From assembly GCA_015491995.1 (NCBI GenBank), contig WGFY01000074.1, forward strand, positions 1-46,073: a DNA stretch of 46,073 nucleotides. Reading direction: 5' to 3'. The translations under genes were made by a program, and so were the position numbers. The notes beneath the pieces were generated by a model. That model saw only the letters and a list, made by a program, of their open reading frames with translations. It made no database searches and was not told the origin of the DNA. Shown one piece after another: positions 9,156 through 17,992 of this stretch; position 1 is the stretch's first letter; the number at the start of each line of letters is the position of its first letter. The stretch is from Mesoaciditoga sp. GTDB lineage: Bacteria; Thermotogota; Thermotogae; Mesoaciditogales; Mesoaciditogaceae.

Positions 9156-10399
9156 TTTTTTATTCTCTTCTTTCTGTCATTTCCCCAAGGGATCATAAAA
9201 GCGTAATTTCCGCTTAAGAGACCGGCAACACCTGAGTTGCTCTTCTCTTTATCCGGAATGTAATTTCCCTTGCAAGATGGTTTGTAATCATCTGGTTCTT
9301 TGTAAACAAAAACACCACCTTCGTAATTTCTCAAAATAACTTTGTTTGCCCCCATGGATATAAGATATTGAGGGCTGACCGGTATTTTTCCACCTCCACC
9401 GGGTGCGTCTATGACATAAGTTGGTACGGCGTACCCAGAAGTGTGCCCCCGTAAATACTCTATTATTTCTATTCCACGTGCTACCGTTGTCCTAAAATGA
9501 GATAATCCCTTTGAAAGATCACATTGATAAATGTAGTAAGGCCTAACTCGATTTTTAACAAGTACGTGAACCAATTTTTTCATTATTTGAGGGCAGTCAT
9601 TTATTCCTCTCAACAAAACAGATTGATTGCCTAAAGGAATTCCAGCATCTGCCATTCTTGCAAGTGCACGTTCAGAATCGGGAGTTATCTCATTTGGATG
9701 GTTGAAGTGTGTGTTAACCCAAATCGGATGGTATTTTTTAAGCATGTTCACGAGATCATCGGTGATCCTCTGTGGCATAACCACAGGAGTTCGAGTGCCA
9801 ATTCTAATTATTTCAACGTGTGGAATATCTCTAAATTTCTTTATTATCGCCTCAAGTCTTTCTGTTGAAAGCGTGAAAGGATCTCCTCCTGAGATCAAAA
9901 CATCTCTTATTTCTTCATGTGATGCCACGTATTCAACCATTTTATCTATCTTCGACATTGACATCGGCATATCCGTTTCGCCAGCCTTGCGCCTTCTGGT
10001 ACAATGGCGGCAATACATGGAGCATTGATCGGTAACAAGTAGTAAAACCCTGTCTGGATAACGATGGGTAAGACCGTATACCGGTGAATCCACATCTTCA
10101 AAAAGCGGATCGGCACTCTCGTTAGGTGAAACGTAAAGCTCATTCATTGTGGGCACCGCCTGTTTTCTCACAGGATCACCCGGATCATTTTGATCGATTA
10201 AAGATGCATAGTAAGGGGTTATCGCCATTCTCAAATGTTTAAGACTCGACGTTATCGCATTTTTCTCGTCTTCATCCAATGAAATGACTTTTGCAAGCGT
10301 ATCGGCATCCATTATCCGATGGGCCAATTGCCACTTCCAATCGTCCCATTCCTCTTCCTTAACGTTTTTCCAAATTGGAATTTCTCTGTATTTTCGCAT
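9116..10399 (-). CDS. kamA: lysine 2,3-aminomutase
   Basis: This radical SAM/PLP enzyme converts L-lysine to beta-lysine, the first step of anaerobic lysine fermentation or of beta-lysine osmolyte synthesis. The radical SAM cluster motif is CSMYCRHC (Cys126, 130, 133). The PLP lysine is in APGGGGKIP (Lys338). Asp294 (YQCDLSKG) and Asp331 (YVIDAPGG) match the two acidic residues that hold the lysine side chain in the clostridial enzyme, favouring lysine as substrate. The length, 427 residues, is normal. The ATG at 10399 has a GAGGAGG site. It follows the DUF4384 gene by 36 nt and overlaps the P-loop gene. No kamD, kamE or beta-lysine acetyltransferase is visible here. Confidence 0.95.
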   Translation of the reverse strand: MRKYREIPIWKNVKEEEWDDWKWQLAHRIMDADTLAKVISLDEDEKNAITSSLKHLRMAITPYYASLIDQNDPGDPVRKQAVPTMNELYVSPNESADPLFEDVDSPVYGLTHRYPDRVLLLVTDQCSMYCRHCTRRRKAGETDMPMSMSKIDKMVEYVASHEEIRDVLISGGDPFTLSTERLEAIIKKFRDIPHVEIIRIGTRTPVVMPQRITDDLVNMLKKYHPIWVNTHFNHPNEITPDSERALARMADAGIPLGNQSVLLRGINDCPQIMKKLVHVLVKNRVRPYYIYQCDLSKGLSHFRTTVARGIEIIEYLRGHTSGYAVPTYVIDAPGGGGKIPVSPQYLISMGANKVILRNYEGGVFVYKEPDDYKPSCKGNYIPDKEKSNSGVAGLLSGNYAFMIPWGNDRKKRIKKWREEQKKNSLKK

Positions 10400-10435
10400 T
10401 AGCTTCCTCCTCCTCTTATATTCTTGCTTATGTTA

Positions 10436-11425
10436 TCACCAATTGTTATAAGTTGCAATGCTTCTCAAATTGATGTTGATATTCTTGGTATAATTACTTA
10501 TCACCATCTTTTGAACGAGTGTATGGTAATCGGGTTTTAAGATGGTGAATTCGTAAGTCCCCTGCGGCAATTCGATCACGCAAGGAGAAACTCCCAGCAT
10601 CTTTCCATTCACAAACACCAAAGCACCAAATGGGTTTGTATTCACGTTGACTTTGATATTGATGGGCTTGGGCGGTATAGGAGTAACCGGCATGTTGGCT
10701 GACACTGTTTGATATGTTCCTGCTTGAACCGTGAAAAGTTTGGAGATTTTTTTAAGCCCATACCAAAATACGGCAAGGTGGTTACCTTCTGCGAGTCGAA
10801 GATCTTTTGGGGTTTTCCCTTCAGACACTCCGTCTACAAAGAGAGAGAGACCCGATGGATTGGAAGTGAAATGCACAACACCTGTTTTAGGGACATAGCC
10901 AACGTAAAAGTAAGTCGTGTCAACGGCAATGGATTTACCCGCGATTTTGATCTTCAAACTCTTCATAAAATCAAGGCCTTTAGGAATTTCCGCAAATGGC
11001 TGATTTCTCACTGAAGGTGCAGGAGGCAAAACTTTTGGAGAAGTGGTTGCGATTGCCTCTATCATTTCTCTTCCATTTTGGCCAGATACGGTTAAATCGT
11101 AATTGTAAGACGGATTTGGAATTACATACACGATGCCACCCTTGACAAAGTTGTTTCTTTGGAAAAAATTTGGAAAGATGATTCTTACCCCTCCTTCAGG
11201 AGTAAAATCGTAAAGCGTCACATACGCATTCTGCGAGGTTTTAAAATATATGTGTATTGATTCCCCTTGATAATACGTGGAACCTACCGATTTGTCCGTC
11301 CAAACTTTGATCGTTAAATTCGTAGGTTTTGTTGGAGTTATGATTATATCCTGAACATTGGCCCCGGCAAATGAAAATGCACTTATCGTTACCAAAAGAA
11401 TGAATAACCAAACAACCCTTTTCAT
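10436..11425 (-). CDS. secreted DUF4384 protein with two PEGA domains
   Basis: The start is the ATG at 11425 with AAAGGAGGG six bases upstream; an open frame continues to 11497 but lacks a ribosome site. A cleavable signal peptide (MKRVVWLFILLVTISAFSFA) leads to a DUF4384-like module with YYQGESIHIYFKTSQNAYVTLYD and IFPN. Two PEGA domains follow, one around VHFTSNPSGLSLFVDGVSEGKTP and one around NTNPFGALVFVNGKMLGVSP, each ending in the PxGxY/xYxxL pattern. Such proteins sit in the envelope and are thought to bind surface structures. It is the first gene of the operon that continues into kamA. The link to lysine metabolism is positional only. Confidence 0.85.
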   Translation of the reverse strand: MKRVVWLFILLVTISAFSFAGANVQDIIITPTKPTNLTIKVWTDKSVGSTYYQGESIHIYFKTSQNAYVTLYDFTPEGGVRIIFPNFFQRNNFVKGGIVYVIPNPSYNYDLTVSGQNGREMIEAIATTSPKVLPPAPSVRNQPFAEIPKGLDFMKSLKIKIAGKSIAVDTTYFYVGYVPKTGVVHFTSNPSGLSLFVDGVSEGKTPKDLRLAEGNHLAVFWYGLKKISKLFTVQAGTYQTVSANMPVTPIPPKPINIKVNVNTNPFGALVFVNGKMLGVSPCVIELPQGTYEFTILKPDYHTLVQKMVISNYTKNININLRSIATYNNW

Positions 11426-11479
11426 AAAAATCCCTCCTTTCAACATTGGCCACACTCTTAACGATGATGTAAAATCCAA

Positions 11480-11513
11480 TTGCTTTGAAAGAAACACATA
11501 ATTATGATATCAT
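11480..11513 (+). promoter_or_regulatory. promoter region of tRNA-Glu
   Basis: Two overlapping sigma-70 type pairs are present: TTGCTT (11480-11485) with TATGAT (11503-11508), and TTGAAA (11485-11490) with TATCAT (11508-11513), each with a 17-nt spacer. The first gives a more usual distance to the tRNA 5' end at 11520. Confidence 0.55.
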
Positions 11514-11519
11514 ATTGAC

Positions 11520-11594
11520 GGCCCTATCGGATAGTGGTTAGTCCACCTGGTTCTCAGCCAGGAAACCAGGGTTCGATTCCCTGTAGGGCTGCCA
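11520..11594 (+). tRNA. tRNA-Glu (anticodon CTC)
   Basis: The acceptor stem GGCCCTA pairs with TAGGGCT (G1-U72 wobble), then G73 and an encoded CCA. The anticodon stem CCTGG/CCAGG encloses TTCTCAG, giving anticodon CTC for GAG codons. The T arm is CAGGG-TTCGATT-CCCTG. Total length is 75 nt. Confidence 0.95.
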
Positions 11595-11719
11595 GTGAGA
11601 ACGTATATTTAAAGGGTTTTAAGCGGTTTTCGTATACCACAACCAAAAACCATTATGCCCTCATTTCAAAGGAATACTCCATCACTTACGAGGAAGTAAA
11701 TGATGGAGTAAAAAAGTAG

Positions 11720-11747
11720 CCCTCCCAATTATAGGGAGGGATTTTTT
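11720..11747 (+). terminator. intrinsic terminator downstream of tRNA-Glu
   Basis: CCCTCCC (11720-11726), a 7-nt loop and GGGAGGG (11734-11740) are followed by ATTTTTTC. It would end the tRNA-Glu transcript about 125 nt past the mature 3' end. Confidence 0.85.
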
Positions 11748-11750
11748 CGT

Positions 11751-11867
11751 TCAAGCAACTTTCTTCTCGTGTTTAAAATAGCCAGTGGCATTGAAGATGT
11801 TTACGATTCCATCGATAATCCATGAAATCCATCCTGTATAAGGTGAAAGGATTAAAAAGCCACCTTT
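11751..11867 (-). other. possible remnant of a decayed membrane-protein gene
   Basis: On the minus strand an open frame of 38 codons ends in TGA at 11751 and reads LSPYTGWISWIIDGIVN and then FNATGYFKHEKKVA. It looks like the C-terminus of a small membrane protein. There is no ATG, GTG or TTG start in frame and the 5' part is inside the terminator of the ABC operon. It may be a gene remnant or chance. Confidence 0.25.
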
Positions 11868-11881
11868 TTAGGTGGCTTTTT
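11854..11881 (-). terminator. terminator of the oligopeptide ABC operon
   Basis: AAAAAGCCACC and GGTGGCTTTTT flank a 6-nt loop directly after the stop of the last ATPase gene. The T-run on both strands makes it potentially bidirectional. Confidence 0.85.
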
Positions 11882-11883
11882 AA

Positions 11884-12921
11884 TCAGTTTTGATCTTCCA
11901 TATTCTTCCAGAAGTGACATGCAACGTAGTGATCGGGCTTAACTTCGATCAAAGGCGGCTCTTCCTGAGAGCATTGTGGACCTGCAAGCCAACATCTTGG
12001 ATGGAATCTACACCCTTTTGGAGGATTTGCCGGACTTGGCACATCCCCTTGAAGTATGATTCGGTCTTTTCGCTCGATCGTCGGATCTGGTATTGGGTTT
12101 GCGGAAAGTAAAGCTTTGGTGTAAGGGTGAAGAGGATTGATGAAAAGTTCATGTTTACTTGCTATCTCCACTATTTTTCCGAGATACATGACCACTATTC
12201 TATCACTTATATGTTTGACGACGTTCAAATCGTGTGCTATGAAAAGGTACGTCAAATTGAACTCTTTCTGAAGATCGTCTAACAAATTAAGGACCTGTGC
12301 TTGTATGGAAACGTCAAGTGCCGATACTGCCTCGTCACAAACGATCAATTCCGGATTCATGATAAGGGCTCTGGCTATTCCTACTCTTTGCCTTTGCCCA
12401 CCACTGAACTCGTGAGCAAATCTATTCACGTAGAGTTTGGAAAGGCCAACCTTTTCCATATATTGCTCCACCATTTCGTATCTTTCTTTTTTGTTTCCCA
12501 CATGGGCGGATCTTAACCCCTCCGCTATTATGTCTCTTACTCTCATTCTCGGATCGAGGGAGCCGTATGGATCTTGGAAGATCATCTGCAATTTGGATCT
12601 GTATTTGTTCATTTTCCCTCTGGACATGGCGAGAAGGTCATTTCCACCGTAATGTACACTTCCAGCAGTTGGTTCTATGAGCCTTAAAATCGTTCTCCCA
12701 GTCGTGGTTTTGCCGCAGCCCGATTCTCCAACAAGTCCAAGAGTTTCCCCTTTTCTTATGAAGAAAGAGACATCATCCACAGCTCTTACCCAACCGACGG
12801 TTCTTTTGAAGACGCCGGCCTTTATTGGAAAATATTTTTTTAGGTTTTTAACCTCTAAGAGAATTTTAGCTTTGCTGCCTGACTTTTTTTCACTTTGAAG
12901 TTTTTCCAATTTACTCACCAC
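11884..12921 (-). CDS. oppF: oligopeptide ABC transporter ATPase, OppF/DppF type
   Basis: This ATPase powers peptide uptake with OppD. It has Walker A GESGCGKTTTG, the Q-loop in QMIFQDPYGSLDPRM, signature FSGGQRQR, Walker B LIVCDEAVSALD and the switch His in FIAHDLNVV. A C-terminal oligopeptide module follows (HPYTKALLSANPIPDP), with Cys in GCRFHPRC, QCSQEE and ACHFW. In DppD/OppD proteins such Cys bind a 4Fe-4S cluster. An open frame upstream to 13017 would overlap oppD by over 100 nt and lacks a ribosome site. A GTG at 12921 or 12918, overlapping the oppD stop, is more sensible; a TTG at 12909 is also possible. It is the last gene of the operon, directly before the terminator. Confidence 0.93.
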   Translation of the reverse strand: MVSKLEKLQSEKKSGSKAKILLEVKNLKKYFPIKAGVFKRTVGWVRAVDDVSFFIRKGETLGLVGESGCGKTTTGRTILRLIEPTAGSVHYGGNDLLAMSRGKMNKYRSKLQMIFQDPYGSLDPRMRVRDIIAEGLRSAHVGNKKERYEMVEQYMEKVGLSKLYVNRFAHEFSGGQRQRVGIARALIMNPELIVCDEAVSALDVSIQAQVLNLLDDLQKEFNLTYLFIAHDLNVVKHISDRIVVMYLGKIVEIASKHELFINPLHPYTKALLSANPIPDPTIERKDRIILQGDVPSPANPPKGCRFHPRCWLAGPQCSQEEPPLIEVKPDHYVACHFWKNMEDQN

Positions 12922-13924
12922 TTTCCCAGTGTTTTGAGAGTTCTTCCATTTCAGCATACCTCCAGCATCTGCTGAAATGTCCTGGTTCGACTTCAAAAAG
13001 AGGTGGCTCTTCTTCAAAACACTTGTCCGTTGTGTAAGGGCATCTGGTGTTGAATCTACAGCCCTTTGGCATGTGGAAAAGATCCGGAACGACCCCTTTT
13101 ATGGAATCAAGTCTATCAACTTCAACATCTGGACGTGGAATGGATCTCATCAAGCCAACTGTGTATGGATGTGACGGCTTTTTAAACAGTGGAATGATAT
13201 CAGCATATTCCACTATTCTCCCAGCGTACATAACGGCCACGCGTTCTGCCATTTCAGCTATGACCCCTAAATCATGGGTGATCATTATCAGAGAAGAATT
13301 GTATTCTTTTAAAAGCGCACGCATAAGATCAAGCACTTGAGCCTGTATCGTGACATCAAGGGCTGTTGTTGGCTCATCTGCTATCAGTAGGCTTGGATTA
13401 CAGGACATCATCATTGCTATCATGGCCCTTTGTCTAAGACCTCCACTTAGTTCATGAGGATACGAGTAAATGCGCTTTTCTGGCATAGGAATTCCAACCT
13501 TTTCAAACATCTTTATCGCATAATCGTACGCCTCTTTTTTGTTCATACCGAGATGAAGCTCTACCATCTCCACAAGCTGATCCCCAACGGTGTAAACAGG
13601 GTTAAGCGCCGTCATCGGTTCTTGAAAGATCATGGCGATCTCTTTGCCTCTTATCTTTCGCATTTCCTTTTCGGGCAGTTTGAGAAGGTTTTTTCCTTTG
13701 TATATGACCTCTCCCTGTGGAATTTCTCCTATTCCTTTAGGTAAAAGGCGCATCACCGAAAGCGATGTGACGCTTTTTCCGCAGCCCGATTCTCCAACAA
13801 TTCCAAGTGTTTCTCCCTCTTTTACTTCAAAATCAACCCCACCTATGGCTTCAACCGTTCCATCTTCTGTGTGAAAGATAGTGTGAAGGTTTTTGACTTG
13901 TAAAAGCATGTTTTCATTTGCCAT
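12911..13924 (-). CDS. oppD: oligopeptide ABC transporter ATPase, OppD/DppD type
   Basis: The sequence shows Walker A GESGCGKSVTS, Q-loop MIFQEPMTALNP, signature LSGGLRQR, Walker B LLIADEPTTALD and MITHDLGVIAE. The C-terminal substrate-class module has HPYTVGLMRSIPRPD and the Cys set GCRFNTRCPYTTDKC and RCW that can hold a 4Fe-4S cluster. The ATG at 13924 is preferred because AGGA lies 9 nt upstream; an in-frame GTG at 13933 abuts the AGGA. The gene sits between the permease oppC (12-nt gap) and oppF (overlap). Confidence 0.94.
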   Translation of the reverse strand: MANENMLLQVKNLHTIFHTEDGTVEAIGGVDFEVKEGETLGIVGESGCGKSVTSLSVMRLLPKGIGEIPQGEVIYKGKNLLKLPEKEMRKIRGKEIAMIFQEPMTALNPVYTVGDQLVEMVELHLGMNKKEAYDYAIKMFEKVGIPMPEKRIYSYPHELSGGLRQRAMIAMMMSCNPSLLIADEPTTALDVTIQAQVLDLMRALLKEYNSSLIMITHDLGVIAEMAERVAVMYAGRIVEYADIIPLFKKPSHPYTVGLMRSIPRPDVEVDRLDSIKGVVPDLFHMPKGCRFNTRCPYTTDKCFEEEPPLFEVEPGHFSRCWRYAEMEELSKHWESGE

Positions 13925-13936
13925 TTCAATCACGTC

Positions 13937-14824
13937 CTATACAAGCATTCTTGGGTCGAAAATATCTCTAAGTGCATCTCCGAGAAGGTTCCATCCCATG
14001 GCGTAGAGTATTATCGCGAGACTTGGAAAAGTGATGGTATACCAATATGCAAAGGGGTTTCCGCCACTTGAGGAAATTATCCAGTTTCTTGAAAATGAAA
14101 CCAGTTGACCCCAATCTGCGTATCCCACAGGAGATCCAAGTCCGAGAAAAGAAAGAGCCGCTGCCGTCAAAGGTATCGTTGCCATATCCATTGAAACTTG
14201 AATTATGATTGGAAATATGGCATTTGGCAAAATGTGGCGGGTTATGATTTTGTATCCCGGAGTTCCCAATGCACGTCCAGCCATAACGTAATCGTTCTCT
14301 TTAACTTCTAAAACGCTTCCCCTTATAAGTCTAGCGTATCCCATCCAATAGAATAACACCAGCGCCCACATGACATGAGTCAAGCCGGGACCAAGCATCG
14401 TGATGATGACGATGACTCCCACAAGAAATGGAAAAGCGAGAAATATATCCGTTATTCTCATGAGCACTTCGTCAATCCATCCCCCAAAGTACGCAGCCAT
14501 CGTTCCTACGAACAATCCGATTATCAACGCAAGGCCTATAACTACGATTCCAATTTTAAAAGCGGTTCTAGTTCCCCAAATTATTCCGTAATATATGTCA
14601 TATTGCCCTTCAGAAGTTCCAAATGGATTTTGCCATGAAGGAGGTTGAGGAATTGATGACCAACCGCTTTGAGGCATCTGATAGGGTGTATCTGGATATT
14701 CTGGATGGGCTATGATGGGAGCGAAAATCGCCACTATCACGAAAAACAGAACAAGTAGCAAACCGGCTAACGAAGTTGGATTTTTTGCTATCTTTTTAAG
14801 AATCTTTAAGAATCCTTCCATCAT
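13937..14824 (-). CDS. oppC: oligopeptide ABC transporter permease, OppC/DppC type
   Basis: This 295-residue inner-membrane protein begins with a cytoplasmic stretch and LAGLLLVLFFVIVAIFAPIIA, the usual OppC N-terminal span. It has the long periplasmic loop with PQPPSWQNPFGTSEGQYDI (family: HPFGTDxxGRD). The EAA loop reads AGRALGTPGYKIITRHILPN, the contact site for the ATPase. It ends DALRDIFDPRM, typical of the family. Tandem ATG codons at 14824 and 14821 both fit the GGGGTGATGG site. It starts 3 nt after the oppB stop. Confidence 0.94.
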   Translation of the reverse strand: MMEGFLKILKKIAKNPTSLAGLLLVLFFVIVAIFAPIIAHPEYPDTPYQMPQSGWSSIPQPPSWQNPFGTSEGQYDIYYGIIWGTRTAFKIGIVVIGLALIIGLFVGTMAAYFGGWIDEVLMRITDIFLAFPFLVGVIVIITMLGPGLTHVMWALVLFYWMGYARLIRGSVLEVKENDYVMAGRALGTPGYKIITRHILPNAIFPIIIQVSMDMATIPLTAAALSFLGLGSPVGYADWGQLVSFSRNWIISSSGGNPFAYWYTITFPSLAIILYAMGWNLLGDALRDIFDPRMLV

Positions 14825-14827
14825 CCA

Positions 14828-15859
14828 TCACCCCAAACGTACTCTTGGATCTATCATGGCGTACGAAATATCAACGATCAAATTACCTATGATCGTTACC
14901 AAACCGTAAACCAAAGCAACACCCAAAATGCCAGCGTAATCAAACTGTGTAGCTGCCTGAGCTGCAAAACTACCAATTCCCGGATAATTGAATATCGTCT
15001 CGGTTATGATGACACCCCCAAGCATTCCTATGAACATCAATCCGGCAACGGTTGTGGCAGGAATAAGGGCGTTTCTTCTGGCATGCTTGTTGACGATCAT
15101 TTTCTCGCTCAAACCTTTTGCGCGCGCGGTACGAATGTAATCCTGTCCAAGGGATTCGAGCATGGAAGAGCGGGTGATTCTCAGCAAACCTGCCCAAGAT
15201 AGGTATGAAAGGGTAAGTATAGGTGAGATCAGATGTTTAAGAGCATCCAAGAATATTGGAATGTTTCCATTTAAAAGGGCGTCTATCGTGGCTAAACCTG
15301 TATAGTGATGAAAATTTTTCGAAAAGAAGATCATCTGAGCCCACTGATCGAGCCGCCCCGGTGGCAGCCATCCAAGGACTCCATAAAAAATGAAAAGTAT
15401 CAACAATCCCAAGACGAAGGCAGGTATGGAGTAACCTAAGAGGGCAAATACCCTTAATATTTGATCTATTACCCCGTTATGATGAACAGATGCCACCACC
15501 CCCAACCATATTCCTACGAATATAACAGGAATTATGGCGTATATGGTAAGCTCAAGAGTTGCAGGAAATCTTTGCTCTATGACAACACTCACAGGTTCGT
15601 TCAAAGAGAGTGACCATCCAAGATTACCATGTGAAATTTGACCGAGCCATTTTCCATATCTTATCATGAAGTTTTCCCTAAGACCATACTTATCAATAAG
15701 CTTTTCAACGTTTCCGCCTTGAAGCTGTCTAGGATCTTGAACATATGCACTGAGTAACTGATAAGGGGATAGGAAAGATGTGAAAAAGAATATCAGGAAT
15801 GTGAGCCCTAAAAGGGTCACGGGTAGCAGGAGAATCCTCCTAATTATAAAACTTGCCAA
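14828..15859 (-). CDS. oppB: oligopeptide ABC transporter permease, OppB/DppB type
   Basis: The N-terminus ASFIIRRILLLPVTLLGLTFLIFF matches the characteristic OppB opening (IxRRLLxxIPxLxGVxxLxF). The EAA-like loop is ARAKGLSEKMIVNKHARRNALIP, and the last segment carries IVDISYAMIDPRVRLG, all family marks. A TTG at 15859 gives the canonical N-terminus and lies behind GGATGGTG. The frame also has an ATG at 15892 with no ribosome site, directly behind the upstream hairpin. The gene is separated from the binding-protein gene by that hairpin (15904-15929). Confidence 0.92.
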   Translation of the reverse strand: MASFIIRRILLLPVTLLGLTFLIFFFTSFLSPYQLLSAYVQDPRQLQGGNVEKLIDKYGLRENFMIRYGKWLGQISHGNLGWSLSLNEPVSVVIEQRFPATLELTIYAIIPVIFVGIWLGVVASVHHNGVIDQILRVFALLGYSIPAFVLGLLILFIFYGVLGWLPPGRLDQWAQMIFFSKNFHHYTGLATIDALLNGNIPIFLDALKHLISPILTLSYLSWAGLLRITRSSMLESLGQDYIRTARAKGLSEKMIVNKHARRNALIPATTVAGLMFIGMLGGVIITETIFNYPGIGSFAAQAATQFDYAGILGVALVYGLVTIIGNLIVDISYAMIDPRVRLG

Positions 15860-15903
15860 AGTAAAACACCATCCTCTCTCTTTTTTTGTCATTTTAACAA
15901 AAC

Positions 15904-15929
15904 GGTCGGAGAATCTTAGTTCTCCGACC
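15904..15929 (-). terminator. intercistronic terminator between binding protein 2 and oppB
   Basis: GGTCGGAGAA and TTCTCCGACC are perfect 10-bp arms around a 6-nt loop. On the minus strand the hairpin is followed by GTTTTGTT. It lies inside the operon, so partial termination would make permease mRNA rarer than binding-protein mRNA. Confidence 0.8.
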
Positions 15930-15958
15930 TATTTTACCAGATATTCGAAGTTAAACGA

Positions 15959-17806
15959 TCATTTTGAAAGGGAATAAAAATCTATTCCCGGTCTCATGGG
16001 ATTGTAGTACCAACCTTTTAAATCCGAACGCTGGACATGCATGGATAACGGTTGATCGAGAAACATGTAAATTGCGTTGTCGTGAGCTTCGATATTCATT
16101 TGATTGTAAATCTTTGCACGTTCAGTTTGACTCACGGTTTTCATCGATTTCACGAGCAAAGTGTTCATGTTCTTTTTTGCCCATTCAACATAATTCTTTC
16201 CAATTGTCGATCCGTAAGCTCCATTTGATGAGTAGAAGGGTTGTTCAAAGTCGTATGGATCCGGATAATCGGCACTCCATCCAACAACGAAGAACGGAAG
16301 TTTTCCGCTTGCGTAGTCATCAAGAAATGAGGCCCACAACTCACTCACAATGTTAACATGGAATTTCGGGTTTATACGTCTTGCGTAATATCTGATCATC
16401 TCGCAAGCGGTTTGCCTTTGAGTATTTCCTGAGTTGTACACGAGCGTCATGGTGAATCCTTTATTCCAAAGCTCACCGTTATAAGCTTTCTTGAAGTATT
16501 CAGTGGCTTTTGCAAGGTTCTGAGTGAAAGGTGTTGGATTTTTTGCGTTGTATCCAAAGATTCCTTTAGGGATAACGCTATTTGGAACTATCGCCTGTCC
16601 AACCCATACCTGCTTTATAAAAGCGTTGTATGGAAAGAGGTAATCAAAAGCCAATCTGACATTTTCATTTGAAAAGAAGTCAGGCGGTATTCCTCTTCCA
16701 TCGAGTCTGCCACTGCCTATGTAAGGATTTCCTTTGGAATCCACGTTGAAATTAAACACTCCAACGTCCACACTGAGAACAGGTAAACCCTTTATCACTT
16801 TTATTCCAGGCACATTTTCCACCTGTTCCATATATTGTCTTGGGACATAAATCGTGTCTGCATTTCCACGTAAAAGATCGAGTTTTCTCGTTGTGAATTC
16901 TGGTACTTTTTTTATGATACCGTATTCTATTTTGGCAGGACCTGCCCAATACTTGTCGAACCTTTTAAAGACGATTTCTCTTCCCTTTGTCCAGCGTTCA
17001 AGCGTGAATGGACCTGTGCCATTTTCGATGGAATAGAGAGGATCTTTTTCGCGGGATGGGTTGTGATAAATCCACCACGTATTCGCATTTCCATTCCATC
17101 CACCTTTTTCAATCAGCCATTTTTTATCCAATATGGAGGATTCAGAAACACCATGAGCCAATATATAAAGAAACGGCGGATAAGAATGGGGAAGATGAAT
17201 TATGACCTCATTTCCTTTGACTTCAAAGCTTTTTGACAGCAAATTAAAGGTGTCAATGAGAGCTTGTCTGTACTTATCGTTTTTTGGTGTTCTTGTACCA
17301 GATAAAAAAAGATCGTTGAACTTCTTCACTCCTGCTAATTTCGTTGCCCATTGTTCAATGCTATCCACGTAAGCACCATCGATCGTTGGCAATAATGGTT
17401 CTGCAAGCATCCAGGATGGTCCACCTGCGCGATCGAATATAACCGCTCTTTCAAGTGAATAAACGACATCTTCTGGAGTCAAAATATCTCCACTGTGAAA
17501 GTAAACATTTTGTCGAATGTGAAAAATGTAGGTTTTTCCATTGTCGAGGATCGTTCCATCTTTTTCACTTGGAATGTTCGTGGAGATCATCGGTTTGAAC
17601 TTCGAAATGCTGGATCCATCATACTGAATAAGATTATCGTAAAGTTGCCATATGGCTTCACCTGATCCTGTATCGTAAGACCAAGCTGGATCGAGTGTCG
17701 GTATCGATCCTATGGTTTCCTCCACGATCATGTTGGAAGATGCCATTACGTATATACCACTTAATGCCAAGACAGCTATTGCAAGGAACACAACGCTTTT
17801 TTTCAT
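15959..17806 (-). CDS. family 5 peptide-binding protein (second copy)
   Basis: This is a secreted extracellular solute-binding protein for peptides or sugars-with-peptide-type transporters. The start is the ATG at 17806 behind AAGGAGGAA; the frame runs 10 codons further without need. A signal peptide (MKKSVVFLAIAVLALSGIYVMA) is present. The mature N-terminus VEETIGSIPTLDPAWSYD and the motifs NGKTYIFHIRQNVYFHSGD and GTGPFTLERWTKGREIVFKRFDKYW are the DppA/OppA family pattern. It is a close paralogue of the gene upstream (17993-19831), with long identical stretches. Tandem duplication is therefore evident. It precedes oppB. Confidence 0.95.
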   Translation of the reverse strand: MKKSVVFLAIAVLALSGIYVMASSNMIVEETIGSIPTLDPAWSYDTGSGEAIWQLYDNLIQYDGSSISKFKPMISTNIPSEKDGTILDNGKTYIFHIRQNVYFHSGDILTPEDVVYSLERAVIFDRAGGPSWMLAEPLLPTIDGAYVDSIEQWATKLAGVKKFNDLFLSGTRTPKNDKYRQALIDTFNLLSKSFEVKGNEVIIHLPHSYPPFLYILAHGVSESSILDKKWLIEKGGWNGNANTWWIYHNPSREKDPLYSIENGTGPFTLERWTKGREIVFKRFDKYWAGPAKIEYGIIKKVPEFTTRKLDLLRGNADTIYVPRQYMEQVENVPGIKVIKGLPVLSVDVGVFNFNVDSKGNPYIGSGRLDGRGIPPDFFSNENVRLAFDYLFPYNAFIKQVWVGQAIVPNSVIPKGIFGYNAKNPTPFTQNLAKATEYFKKAYNGELWNKGFTMTLVYNSGNTQRQTACEMIRYYARRINPKFHVNIVSELWASFLDDYASGKLPFFVVGWSADYPDPYDFEQPFYSSNGAYGSTIGKNYVEWAKKNMNTLLVKSMKTVSQTERAKIYNQMNIEAHDNAIYMFLDQPLSMHVQRSDLKGWYYNPMRPGIDFYSLSK

Positions 17807-17940
17807 ATTTCTTCCTCCTTCACCAAAGTGTATCATTATACTTTTCTTCTATATGTAGCAAAACACTGGAGATTATAAAACTTTACTTTGTTACATTTCA
17901 AGATTTTCATTTTTATGATGATGTTGAGTTTCACGAAAAA

Positions 17941-17967
17941 GAAAAGAGCCTGAAACAGGCCCTTTTC
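17941..17967 (-). terminator. terminator after binding protein 1
   Basis: The minus strand forms GAAAAGGGCCTG-TTT-CAGGCTCTTTTC with one G-U pair, followed by TTTTTCG. It separates the first binding-protein gene from the second copy. It likely lets only part of the transcripts continue. Confidence 0.8.
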
Positions 17968-17992
17968 CAAGTTAACAACTTTAAAACAAGCT

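Noticed and set aside
11426-11497. N-terminal extension of the DUF4384 protein
   Set aside because: The internal ATG at 11425 has a strong ribosome site and gives a clean signal peptide.
11534-11719. Plus-strand 61-codon frame starting in tRNA-Glu
   Set aside because: It begins within the tRNA and has no ribosome site; only the tRNA and its terminator are supported.
12947-12979. 10-bp perfect inverted repeat at the oppD 3' end
   Set aside because: Arms of 10 bp with a 13-nt loop are expected about once by chance in a window this size.
12922-13017. N-terminal extension of OppF into oppD
   Set aside because: It would overlap oppD by over 100 nt, has no ribosome site and is not typical of the family.
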